From contig CBDCNI010000001.1 in assembly GCA_965219175.1 (NCBI GenBank), positions 806,001-870,000 of the forward strand: a stretch of DNA of 64,000 bases, in the 5' to 3' direction. Within the stretch, counting starts at the first letter, position 1; each line of letters opens with the position of its first letter. The stretch comes from JBBPZK01 sp965219175 (lineage in GTDB: Bacteria > Actinomycetota > Rubrobacteria > Rubrobacterales > Rubrobacteraceae). The position numbers and the translations under genes were made by a program. Shown here in pieces: positions 42,666 through 51,397 of this stretch. Under the pieces are notes generated by a model, which did no database searches, was not told the DNA's origin, and worked only from the letters and a program-made list of their open reading frames with translations.

Positions 42666-43598
42666 TTACTTCGGTTCGGGGGCTTCGTGGAAGGCGACGC
42701 CCAGGAGGCCCGGCCCGGTCTGACTGCCCATTATCAGGGAGAACTCGTTGACTGAGATGTGCTCCGGCTCGAACCGCGCGGCTATCTCGTTGCGCAGGTC
42801 ATCCGCTTCTTCCGGGACGCCGGCGTGCTGGACCGAGACGCGCAGCGGCGCCCCGCCCCGCAGGTTTTCATCCATGAGGTTGAGGAGGCGGTCTTTGGCT
42901 TTCCGGCGGGTGCGGGCTCTCTTTATCTTCTTCACCTTTCCGTGCTCGAACAGGACCACGGGCTTTATCGGCAACGCCTGGACGAAGAGGGAGCCGGGGC
43001 GTGGGATCCGGGCTACCTTGACGGCGTACTCCAGCGTATCGAGGGTGAGCAGCAGCGGGACGTGTCCGGAGAGGGTTTTTACCTTCTCGACGACCTCGTC
43101 CATCCCTGCGCCCGCCCGCGCCAGGCGCGCGGCTTCCAGCGCCAGTAGTCCCTGGGACATCCCGGCCGAGCCGGAGTCGAGGACCTTCACCCTTCCCTTC
43201 AGGCCATCCTCGCGGGCCAACTGTTCGCCCATCCTCGCCGCCTCGTGGTGGCGGGTGATCTCACGGGCGGAGGTGACGCACAGAACTTCGTATCCTTCTC
43301 CCCACAATTCCTCGAATACTTCCATGTAAGCGCCCGGAGAGGGGGCCGAGGTTGCGGCCAGAGGGAGGGCGGGGTCCATCTTCCCGTAGAACTCCTCGGG
43401 AGTCGGGTATACGCCGTCCAGGTAGTTTTTACCGGCGTAGCTGAAAGGGATCGGCACCACCTTTATCTCCCACGCTTCGGCCTCCTCCCTCGAAAGTGAG
43501 GCTATGCTCTCCGTGACTACCGCAACCGTTTTCTTACCGCTCAAACCTTCTCCATCATATCCGGGGTTATACCTGCGAGGCCGGGCTTTATTGTCCAC
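42666..43598 (-). CDS. DegV/FakB-type fatty-acid-binding protein (copy 2)
   Basis: 310 residues, paralog of the 38177 gene product: VAVVTESIASLSREE, VVPIPFSYAGKNYLDG, TSAPSPGAYMEVF, LLTLDTLEYAVKVARI. Binds a fatty acid for phosphorylation by FakA. GTG at 43598 lies within the end of plsY copy 3 (11-base overlap); a TTG further in, just before the conserved GKKTVAVVTE, is an alternative start. Second DegV-PlsY unit in the locus. Confidence 0.82.
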   Translation of the reverse strand: MDNKARPRRYNPGYDGEGLSGKKTVAVVTESIASLSREEAEAWEIKVVPIPFSYAGKNYLDGVYPTPEEFYGKMDPALPLAATSAPSPGAYMEVFEELWGEGYEVLCVTSAREITRHHEAARMGEQLAREDGLKGRVKVLDSGSAGMSQGLLALEAARLARAGAGMDEVVEKVKTLSGHVPLLLTLDTLEYAVKVARIPRPGSLFVQALPIKPVVLFEHGKVKKIKRARTRRKAKDRLLNLMDENLRGGAPLRVSVQHAGVPEEADDLRNEIAARFEPEHISVNEFSLIMGSQTGPGLLGVAFHEAPEPK

Positions 43599-44262
43599 GC
43601 TCTTTCTCTCCGTCGTTTCGGTCGTCTCCGGCGAGGTCTCGCGCCGGGCGGCGGTCGAAGACCAGTCGGCCCGCGACCACCGACGGGAGCGGAGCCCGTC
43701 CGAGGTCTTCGCCTATTCCCGACAGCCGCCGGAGCAAGAATAGTATCAGGAGCAGGATGGCACCCACCTTCGTGGCCGTCGGTTCGGCGAAGTGTAGGGT
43801 CCAGCCCGTGTAAACGACGAAGCCGAGCAGGTTGGTCAGTCCCATCTGCTTCAGCGCCCAGCCAAGCACGTACCCGAAGAGCACGAGCAGCGCGAAGCCA
43901 CCTGGAAAGATGGCCGCCGCAGCCCCGGTCGAGAGGCCCACGCCCCTCCTCTCCTTCGAACCGAAACTCGCGTACACCGGCCAGCCGTAGCCGACCACCG
44001 CGCCGAGCGCGGCTGCGACTACCACCGTCTCGTTCGACCCGGACCAGCGCGCGACCAGCGGGGGCAACAGACCTTGCAAGAAGATGCCGAGCGCCACCAC
44101 GATGGCCGCCGGCAGCCCGACGCTGCGCCGGACGTTCGAGGCGCCGATGCCGCCGGTGCCGTGGCGGCGGACGTCGATGCCGGCGAAGGCTCTCCCGACC
44201 AAGAGCCCGAGCGGCACGGAGCCGACCGCGTACGCGGCGACAAAAGCGAACGCCGCGAGCAA
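43588..44262 (-). CDS. PlsY-family acyltransferase (copy 3)
   Basis: 224 residues. Motif 1 VGSVPLGLLVGRAFAGIDVR then RHGTGGIGASNVRR; motif 2 LGIFLQGLLPPL, again lacking DxxKG and close to copy 1; motif 3 YGWPVYASFGSKERRGVG, where the KGG loop is replaced by GSKERRG. Hydrophobic throughout except a charged C-terminus (RNDGEKERGQ). Most divergent of the three; may use a prenyl or unusual acyl donor. Confidence 0.75.
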   Translation of the reverse strand: MLAAFAFVAAYAVGSVPLGLLVGRAFAGIDVRRHGTGGIGASNVRRSVGLPAAIVVALGIFLQGLLPPLVARWSGSNETVVVAAALGAVVGYGWPVYASFGSKERRGVGLSTGAAAAIFPGGFALLVLFGYVLGWALKQMGLTNLLGFVVYTGWTLHFAEPTATKVGAILLLILFLLRRLSGIGEDLGRAPLPSVVAGRLVFDRRPARDLAGDDRNDGEKERGQ

Positions 44263-44481
44263 AGCCGCTATTTCTTACCTTCCGAGTCCGGCGGGGCCAG
44301 GTCCATAATTCACGCCGGCTATTATTCCACAAAGAACGGGACCGGCCGGAGCTTCCGTCGAAGTTTCTGTACTCCGGGTTTACGAGGGGGTATAAAAGAA
44401 GTGTGAGAAAATTTCTCGTGGTAGCTCGATGGAATGTCCCGACATATTCAGGTTAGGCTGGCTTCTATGGTAGGAAACAGG

Positions 44482-46179
44482 ATGGTGGGCAAAGATCGCG
44501 ACCTGAGCGAAGTCGTGGAAGCCCGCGAGAAGGCTTTTCGTTTTCTCGATGGGCGACGCAGGCCGGACTCGTGGGTTGGAGAGCTTTCCTCCTCGGCCCT
44601 CTCGACGGCCATGTCCTCTTTTGCGCTGTACCTGCGGCCGGACCTTGCGCTCCGCTCCTCCTGGGAGTCCGGGCTGGAGTGGCTCGCGGCCACGCAGCAC
44701 GAAGACGGGGGCTGGGGCGACGCCGTCACGGACCAGAGCAATATGAACGCCACCAGCCTGACCTCTGCCGTGCTCCACTACTGCGCGGCTGAGAGGTATG
44801 GGGGTCCGGTCCGCGCGGGCAGGCGATGGGTCGAGAAGGCGGGCGGCTTCCCTGTCTTGAATAATCCCAGAGCCACCAGCATGAGCGGGCCGGGTAGGAC
44901 GATGTACGCTCTCGCCGGGTTCTACGACTGGGCCAAAATCCGAAAGCTGCCGCCGGAGGTGGTCCTACTGCCGGGCAGGGTGCGGAGATCTCTCTCCATC
45001 ACCTTCTCCTCCATCCTCAGCCTCGCCGTCCTGCACGACCATTTCGCGCCGGTCTCCCGCTGGCGACGGCTCTTGCGCCGCCGGGCCGTAAGGGCGTCCG
45101 TGGAGTGGCTCCGGCGAGCACAAGGGATCGATGGGGCGTATGGAGGCTCGGCGCTGCTGGCGGCGATCACGGCGATGAGTCTTACCTTCGCGGACGCGGG
45201 CGGCGAGGACATCATCGAGAAGGCGCTGGGGTTTATCCGCGACAGTCAGCGGGAGGACGGGTCCTGGCCCATAGCCCGCGACCTCGAAAACTTCGACACC
45301 ACCCAGATCGTCTACGCCCACCACGAGGCCGGCCAACCGATTCCCGACGTGGAGCGGGTTCAGAACTGGCTGCTCGACAACCAGTTCCAGGAGCCTTGCT
45401 TCCACACTTCATGCCCGCCCGGCGGTTGGGCCTGGGCGCAGCCCGCCGGATGGCCGGACATGGACGACACCGCCTGCACCCTGCGCTCTCTCCGTCTCCT
45501 GGATTTTCCGGCCGAGAAGCACGAGGTTCGGGCCGGTCTCGGATGGCTCTATGGGATGCAGAATTCCGACGGCTCCTGGCCGACCTTCGTGCGTAACTCG
45601 CGGGTCCCGTTCGACCTCGGCTGCCCCTACATCACCTCTCAGGCGCTCTCCGCGCTCGCCGTGACGGAGCCCGACGAGCGAAGGGACAAAGCCGTCCAGG
45701 CCGCGCTCGCTTACCTGCGCAAGAACCAGGAGCCTGACGGTAGTTTCGACTCGCTGTGGTTCCGCGCCTACACCCGCGGCACGGCGGCGGTCATAGAAGC
45801 GTTCACGGACCTGGGGCTCGCCGGAGACCCGGTCGTGGACCGGGCGGGAGAATGGTTGCGGACCCACCAGAACCCGGACGGCGGGTGGGGCGACGGTCGG
45901 GGAGCGGGCTCGACCGCTGAGGAAACGGGTTGGGCCTCGGCCGCCTTGCTGAGGCTCGACGGAAGCGGTCAGCGAGAGGCGGACCTGGGCGTCCGGTGGC
46001 TGGTGGAGCATCAGCGGGACGACGGGGGCTGGGAGCCGGGCGTCGTCGGGGTGTACTTTAGTTCCGTGTTCTACTCGAACCTCTCCTACGCTGTCGGCTA
46101 CCCGCTCATAGCGATCTCCCGGTACCTGGCGGGCGAGCGTGAAACGCGAGCGAGCGCCGGCCGCCTGGTTGAAGAGTAG
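44482..46179 (+). CDS. Squalene-hopene-cyclase-clan protein (second paralog)
   Basis: 565 residues from the ATG at 44482; the frame is open from 44434, but alignment with the 29532 paralog (both reach RRPD-SWVGE at about residue 30) favours 44482. Acid motif DMDDTACTL, closest to the canonical DxDDTA of squalene-hopene cyclases, is encoded around 45457-45471. Repeats QHEDGGWGD, QREDGSWPI, QNSDGSWPTF, QEPDGSF, QNPDGGWGD and QRDDGGWEP mark the toroid barrel. C-terminus GVYFSSVFYSNLSYAVGYPL. Predicted polyprenyl cyclase, perhaps acting after or on a different chain from the first. Confidence 0.82.
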   Translation: MVGKDRDLSEVVEAREKAFRFLDGRRRPDSWVGELSSSALSTAMSSFALYLRPDLALRSSWESGLEWLAATQHEDGGWGDAVTDQSNMNATSLTSAVLHYCAAERYGGPVRAGRRWVEKAGGFPVLNNPRATSMSGPGRTMYALAGFYDWAKIRKLPPEVVLLPGRVRRSLSITFSSILSLAVLHDHFAPVSRWRRLLRRRAVRASVEWLRRAQGIDGAYGGSALLAAITAMSLTFADAGGEDIIEKALGFIRDSQREDGSWPIARDLENFDTTQIVYAHHEAGQPIPDVERVQNWLLDNQFQEPCFHTSCPPGGWAWAQPAGWPDMDDTACTLRSLRLLDFPAEKHEVRAGLGWLYGMQNSDGSWPTFVRNSRVPFDLGCPYITSQALSALAVTEPDERRDKAVQAALAYLRKNQEPDGSFDSLWFRAYTRGTAAVIEAFTDLGLAGDPVVDRAGEWLRTHQNPDGGWGDGRGAGSTAEETGWASAALLRLDGSGQREADLGVRWLVEHQRDDGGWEPGVVGVYFSSVFYSNLSYAVGYPLIAISRYLAGERETRASAGRLVEE

Positions 46180-46203
46180 CTTCGTATCGCCCGGACTACG
46201 GGG

Positions 46204-47229
46204 TTAACTTTCCCCCGAGCCAAACTCCCTTTTGGCGACTTTTATGTTCTCCGGCAGGTTTCGTCCGGCTATAAAGCTGCCTATTACCTGTTCCGAGTAG
46301 TGGTTTAGTATGCGCCAGATTATGACGCCTCCCAGGAGGGCGCCGTGAGGCACATAGGCGCCCATAAGCGCCACGAAGGCCAGTTCCGCCGCTCCGCTGT
46401 TGCCTGGGGTTGGGGCCAGAGGGATAACCAGGAAAAGAACGAACTGCGCCAGGTAGATGTGGATCCAACCACTACCGTCCCACCCCGCCGCCCTCAAAGC
46501 TAGGGTCCCGAGTAAAGGGTATATCAGCCAGTAGATAACCATCAACCCGAAGCAACCTATGACGACCTTTGGCTCCTGGTGCCATATCTGGAGCAGGCTC
46601 TCCTTCATGTGCCGGAAGTAGTTCTTGAGTCGGTCGACGTACCCCGAGACCTTCGCAAACCAGCGGGATCCATCCTCGGAATCTCTCTCCGCCCTTCTCT
46701 TTTGCCTTTTGTAGAGTCCCACGACGACGAGTGCCGCTATCGCTACAGCCGCGACTATGGCGGCCCCCCAAACGACCTCTTGGGTCGTGATGTGGATCTT
46801 CCCCAGGAACGGCACCTTGTGGACGAAGAACACCGCCACGGCGGTCCCGGATATCAGGACTACGCCGTTCATTATCGACCTTATGGTTATGACCGCTCCC
46901 GCGTCCTCGGCGGAGAGTCCCTGCCGGTCCAACTCCAGGAGCTGGTAGGCTATCTCACCGCCGGCGAAGGGGGTGATCGCCCCGGCCGCCTGGGTCGCGA
47001 GATAGACGCGGGTCATGGCGAAGGGCTGGAACTTCTTGAGCCCCGGCAAAGACAACAAGGCTATGATGGAGCCCTGTAGAAACCAGGCCATGAACGTCGC
47101 CAGCACGGCCAGTAGGATAGGCCACATCTCTACTATCCTGGGCGGCTGGTTTATTTGGGTAGCGGCTATGAAGAACCCGATGGCGCTCAACCCAAGCCCC
47201 GCCACCACGCTTAATATCGCCCGTCTCAT
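46204..47229 (-). CDS. YbhN/AglD-type flippase-like membrane protein (copy 2)
   Basis: 341 residues, about eight helices. IPLAPTPGNSGAAELAFVAL is the family hallmark and AAGAITPFAGGEIAYQLLEL matches the first conserved loop. Paralog of the 34792-35790 protein. Converges on the second cyclase gene. Predicted to move a lipid-linked product across the membrane. Confidence 0.8.
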   Translation of the reverse strand: MRRAILSVVAGLGLSAIGFFIAATQINQPPRIVEMWPILLAVLATFMAWFLQGSIIALLSLPGLKKFQPFAMTRVYLATQAAGAITPFAGGEIAYQLLELDRQGLSAEDAGAVITIRSIMNGVVLISGTAVAVFFVHKVPFLGKIHITTQEVVWGAAIVAAVAIAALVVVGLYKRQKRRAERDSEDGSRWFAKVSGYVDRLKNYFRHMKESLLQIWHQEPKVVIGCFGLMVIYWLIYPLLGTLALRAAGWDGSGWIHIYLAQFVLFLVIPLAPTPGNSGAAELAFVALMGAYVPHGALLGGVIIWRILNHYSEQVIGSFIAGRNLPENIKVAKREFGSGES

Positions 47230-47564
47230 CCCGAACCTCCCTCACAGATGCCGGCGTACCGTGGCCCCCAAACACCGTTGCGTATTGTCGACTTTGCTAT
47301 TTATACTCGGCCAACGGCCCGAAGCTCCGAGTTTATAGCTGCTTAACAGAAGCCTTACCCTATCTTAACTTGCGCGGATTTCGGCGGTGGGAATAACGGC
47401 GAGGTACAACCGTACTCTTACACTACTGTGCTTTCGTAGAAACGCGGAGAGAGAAAGGGCTTCGTTGTCATTCCGCTCCACTGAGGACGGAACCCCGGTT
47501 GCCCGTGGCCCGTCCTGGACTTAGGATGGATGTCTGGTCTTCACGAACGGGAAAGGTAAACGCA
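47230..47564. other. Intergenic region between flippase and FGGY kinase genes
   Basis: About 335 bases. AT-richer around 47330-47380. No RNA fold, repeat or small gene could be supported. Confidence 0.4.
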
Positions 47565-49118
47565 GTGGCTGAAGGTCCGTATTTGATGGGCATAGACGGC
47601 GGGACGGAGAGCGTGCGGGTCGGTATTTTCGACCGGGAGGGATCTCCCGTTTCGTTCGCGAGTAAGGGTTACGCTCTCAAACATCCCCGCGCAGGCTGGG
47701 CGGAGCAAGACCCGGATGAGTGGTGGTCGTGCCTGGTTGGGGCGGTGAGGGAAGCGGTTGAGAAAAGCGGCGTGGCGCCGGAAGAGGTAGTCGGGATCTC
47801 GCTCGACTGCACGACTTGTACGGTCGTGGCGCTGGACGGACGGGGGCGGGTCCTGCGGCCGGCGCTCCTGTGGATGGACGTCCGAGCCGTGGATCAGGCG
47901 AACCGCGTCCGCGAGACGGGAGACCCGGCCCTCAAATATTCCGGCTACACCAACGTCTCAGCCGAGTGGATGCCCTCCAAAGCGCTGTGGCTGAAAGAGA
48001 ACGAACCCGATACCTACGAGTCGGCGGAGCGCATCTGCGAGTACGTCGACTGGATGACCCACCGCCTCACCGGCGAGTGGACCGCGAGCATCAACACAGC
48101 CGGCATCCGCGGCTACCACGACCGGAACGAGGGCGGCTACCCGGAGAGCCTGTACGAGTCGCTCGGTCTCGGAGACATGCTGGAGAAGCTTCCCCAAAAA
48201 GTCCTGGACATGGGGCTCGTCGTCGGCGGGCTGAAGAAAGAAGTCGCCGGGGAATTGGGACTGCCGGAAAGTATACCCGTGGCGGAAGGCGGGGCGGATG
48301 CGTGGGTCGCTATGATCGGCTTGAACGTCCTCGAACCCGGCAAGATGGCGCTCATAACCGGCTCCTCCCACTCCTTGCTCGGGCAGGCGGCCGAACCTGT
48401 CTACGGCGTGGGCTTTTTCGGTGCCTGCACCGACGCCGTGCTGCCGGGACAGTACACCGTCGAGGGCGGGCAAGTCTCGACGGGTTCCATTATTAACTGG
48501 TTCAAGAACCGCTTTTGCGGCGGGCTAGAGGCGGAGGCGAAGCATAGAGGGGAGGGAGTCTTTGATCTGCTCAACCGGCGCGCCGCCGGAGTATCGCCCG
48601 GCTCTGAGGGTTTGATCGTCCTTGACTACTGGCAGGGCAACCGCAACCCTCACACGGACCCGGAGGCGCGCGGGATGCTGTGGGGACTCTCGCTCAAGCA
48701 CGACGTTGAGCACGTCTACCGCGCTATGCTGGAAGGCGTCTGCTACGGTACCGAGAACATCCTGCGCACCTTGCGCGAGAGTGGCTTCGAGCCGAAAGAA
48801 GTCGTTGCCTGCGGTGGACCGGCGAAGAGCGACCTCTGGATGCAGATGCACGCCGACGTGTCGAACCTGCCGATCTCGTTTACGAAGTGCGGCGACGCAC
48901 CGGCCCTCGGGTCGGCGATCCTGGCCTCTGTAGGAGCGGGCATCTACCCGGACATCCAGACTGCGGCCCGAAACATGGTCCATACGGAGCGGAGCATCGA
49001 GCCGGACGCGCAGAGGCACGAGGAGTATGCTTTCTACGTGGACAAGTACGTCGAGACATATCCCAGAATGCGCGACCTGATGCAAGACACCGTCCGGCAC
49101 GTAGCCGGGCAGGAGTAG
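47565..49118 (+). CDS. FGGY-family carbohydrate kinase (ribulokinase-like group)
   Basis: 517 residues from the GTG at 47565 (gggaaagg upstream; earlier starts at 47499/47526 add an unconserved leader). MGIDGGTESVRVGIFD is the phosphate-1 loop, ALITGSSHSLLGQA lies in the second lobe, and VACGGPAKSDLWMQMHADVS is the FGGY C-terminal signature. Resembles D-ribulokinase/ribulokinase-like proteins. Followed six bases later by a polyol dehydrogenase gene, so a second pentose/polyol route is likely. Confidence 0.83.
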   Translation: MAEGPYLMGIDGGTESVRVGIFDREGSPVSFASKGYALKHPRAGWAEQDPDEWWSCLVGAVREAVEKSGVAPEEVVGISLDCTTCTVVALDGRGRVLRPALLWMDVRAVDQANRVRETGDPALKYSGYTNVSAEWMPSKALWLKENEPDTYESAERICEYVDWMTHRLTGEWTASINTAGIRGYHDRNEGGYPESLYESLGLGDMLEKLPQKVLDMGLVVGGLKKEVAGELGLPESIPVAEGGADAWVAMIGLNVLEPGKMALITGSSHSLLGQAAEPVYGVGFFGACTDAVLPGQYTVEGGQVSTGSIINWFKNRFCGGLEAEAKHRGEGVFDLLNRRAAGVSPGSEGLIVLDYWQGNRNPHTDPEARGMLWGLSLKHDVEHVYRAMLEGVCYGTENILRTLRESGFEPKEVVACGGPAKSDLWMQMHADVSNLPISFTKCGDAPALGSAILASVGAGIYPDIQTAARNMVHTERSIEPDAQRHEEYAFYVDKYVETYPRMRDLMQDTVRHVAGQE

Positions 49119-49123
49119 AGGAC

Positions 49124-50161
49124 GTGCTCGCCGCCGTTTTCGACGGACCCGGAGAGATGGAGGTCCGGGAAGTCGGGACCCCGGAGATCGGGCCGGACGA
49201 AGTCCTAGTCAAAGTCGGGGCGAATACGCTTTGCGGCACCGACGTGCGTATCCTTCGAGGAGAGAAGACGAAGGGCATCGCTCTTCCGGCCATCCTCGGC
49301 CACGAGTTCGCGGGACGCATCGCTGAAGTCGGCGGGGAGGTGCGAGACTACGAGGTCGGGGCGACGGTCGCGGTCTCCCCGGCGATACCGTGCCTCCGCT
49401 GCTACTTCTGCCGCAACGGCATGGAGAACAACTGCGATTATCCGCGCATCATGGGCTACGACCTGGGCGGCGGCCTGGGTGAGTACGTGCGCGTCCCGGC
49501 CGGGGGCGTCAGGGCGGGCAACCTGTTCGTCACGCGGGAGGAATTGTCTCCGGAATACTTTGCCCTGGCAGAGCCACTGGCGTGTTGCGTCAACGGGCAT
49601 CACCGCTCACGCATCGGGCTCGACGACACGGTCCTCATCGTGGGAGCGGGGCCGATCGGGCTCTTTCACCTCCAACTCTCTCTCCTCTCGGGCGCAAGGA
49701 CTGTGATGGTGAGCGAACCCTCCGAGGCTCGCCGGGAATTTGCCGAAAAGCTAGGGGCGCACGCCACCGTGGATCCCACGAAAGAAGATCTCGCCGCCGC
49801 CGTCCACGAGGCGACGGATGGACTCGGTATGGATGCGGTGACGATCTGCATCGGCGTGCCGGATCTGGTCAACGAGGCTTTCAGGCTGGCCCGGAAAGGT
49901 GGGCGGGTGAACGTCTTCGCGGGGTTGGCTGGGGCCGGTTGGGCGGAGGTGGAAGCAAACCTGATCCACTACAAAGAACTGGAGGTGACAGGGACTTCGG
50001 ACTCGCGCCGTACGGACTATGGAACAGCCCTGCGCCTGATCGAGACTGGAAAAATCGCCGTGGAACAGATGGTGACCGACCGCTTCCCTCTCGAATCGGC
50101 CGTCGAGGCAATAGAGAAATCAGCGGGCGGCGAGGGGATCAAGGTAGCCGTCGTACCCTAG
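49124..50161 (+). CDS. Zinc-dependent medium-chain alcohol/polyol dehydrogenase
   Basis: 345 residues. Catalytic-zinc ligands in NTLCGTDV and LGHEFAGRI; structural-zinc cysteines in PCLRCYFCRNGMENNC; NAD site VLIVGAGPIGLFHLQL. Closest in look to sorbitol/threonine-type dehydrogenases acting on sugar alcohols. GTG start at 49124, six bases after the kinase stop: operon. Ends overlapping the convergent MFS gene. Confidence 0.85.
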   Translation: MLAAVFDGPGEMEVREVGTPEIGPDEVLVKVGANTLCGTDVRILRGEKTKGIALPAILGHEFAGRIAEVGGEVRDYEVGATVAVSPAIPCLRCYFCRNGMENNCDYPRIMGYDLGGGLGEYVRVPAGGVRAGNLFVTREELSPEYFALAEPLACCVNGHHRSRIGLDDTVLIVGAGPIGLFHLQLSLLSGARTVMVSEPSEARREFAEKLGAHATVDPTKEDLAAAVHEATDGLGMDAVTICIGVPDLVNEAFRLARKGGRVNVFAGLAGAGWAEVEANLIHYKELEVTGTSDSRRTDYGTALRLIETGKIAVEQMVTDRFPLESAVEAIEKSAGGEGIKVAVVP

Positions 50162-51357
50162 CGGGACCAGGTTTTACCGGCGCCGGACGTTGCGGATCTG
50201 TCGAGGAACGCGAGGACGAGGGCCGAGGCGACGAGCCCGGCGCACAGGTAGAAAGCCGGGGAGTATCCGAGCGTGGAGATCACGAGCCCGAACAGGACGG
50301 CCCCGAGCCCCGTACCGGCGTCGAAGGAGACGTTCCAAAGAGTGCTCCCGAGACCTTGCTCGCTCCGTGGGACGCGCTCCATCACCAGGAGTAGCGTCGA
50401 GTTCTGGAGCAGTCCGAAGCCGGTCCCGAAGAGCACGGCTGAGACCATCATCACCGCGCCCCCGGAAGCGAGCCCCGCCACCCCGAGGGCGGTAGAGATC
50501 AGACCTGGCACGAGGAGAGGGTGCGAGTCGCGGCGGTCGCCGAAGCGCCCGGCCCACCATCGGGCAGCCGTCGAAGTGACACCGATCACGAGAAGCGCCC
50601 CCGCCGCCGAGAGAAGCCCGGAACCCGGCACGGCCAGTGGAAGAAAGGTGACGACCATGCCTCCCGCCATCGTCGCGGCAGAGAACAAGAGGACTATGCG
50701 CAGCAAGTGGCCTCTCCCGAGACCTTCGAAGAAACCGGCGGCGCTCTCTCCGGCTTCTTGTTCCGATGGATCCGCGCCGTAGATACCTGGTATGGCGGCG
50801 AGCCCGAGCAGCGGGGTTGCGCCCCCTATAAGGAACACTATCTCGTAGCCTACGTTTCCGGCTAGCCAGATTCCCAAAGAGTTGCAGAAGATAGTCGGTA
50901 GTGTGATTGCGACGCCGAGGACTCCGAGCGCCTCGCCCCGGCGTCCGGGCGGGGCGAGGCCGACGATCAGGGAGGCGAAGAGCACCGTGATGATCCCGAA
51001 CCCGACTCCCCGCGCCAGCGTCACGGTGAGCGTGGACACCACTCCTCCGGCAAAGACGTACAGGAAGGACGGTACCCCGAGAAACAGCAATCCGGCGGCA
51101 AGGACCGGGCGATGGCCGAAGTTTCTGAGGAGGCGGGGCATCTGGATCTGGGTCAGCACGGTCGAGAACATGAATACCGCCGTGACGAGCCCCGCCCCGG
51201 AACTTCCGCCGCCCAACTTATTCACGTACAGCGGCACGACCGAGAGCAGCAACTGGAAGCCGAACAGGGCGGTGAACGAGGTGAAGACGAGCAAAACTAT
51301 GGGACGGGTCATCAACGTTTCCCGTCCCGTAGTCGTTGCATTCTTAGAGCCGTTCAT
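50158..51357 (-). CDS. MFS transporter
   Basis: 399 residues, twelve predicted helices in two halves, with the inter-helix basic loops RLLRNFGHRP and RWWAGRFGDRRDSH typical of the major facilitator superfamily (drug/sugar efflux type). Substrate not predictable. Downstream of the second MFS gene on the same strand. Confidence 0.8.
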   Translation of the reverse strand: MNGSKNATTTGRETLMTRPIVLLVFTSFTALFGFQLLLSVVPLYVNKLGGGSSGAGLVTAVFMFSTVLTQIQMPRLLRNFGHRPVLAAGLLFLGVPSFLYVFAGGVVSTLTVTLARGVGFGIITVLFASLIVGLAPPGRRGEALGVLGVAITLPTIFCNSLGIWLAGNVGYEIVFLIGGATPLLGLAAIPGIYGADPSEQEAGESAAGFFEGLGRGHLLRIVLLFSAATMAGGMVVTFLPLAVPGSGLLSAAGALLVIGVTSTAARWWAGRFGDRRDSHPLLVPGLISTALGVAGLASGGAVMMVSAVLFGTGFGLLQNSTLLLVMERVPRSEQGLGSTLWNVSFDAGTGLGAVLFGLVISTLGYSPAFYLCAGLVASALVLAFLDRSATSGAGKTWSR

Positions 51358-51397
51358 CCGGCCGCCTTCGGTAGTTTACGAGTTGCCGGAGCCCAGA

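Noticed and set aside
29532..46179. Calling the two cyclases genuine squalene-hopene cyclases
   Set aside because: Shorter, different N-terminus, and no other hopanoid genes in the window; only clan membership is supported.
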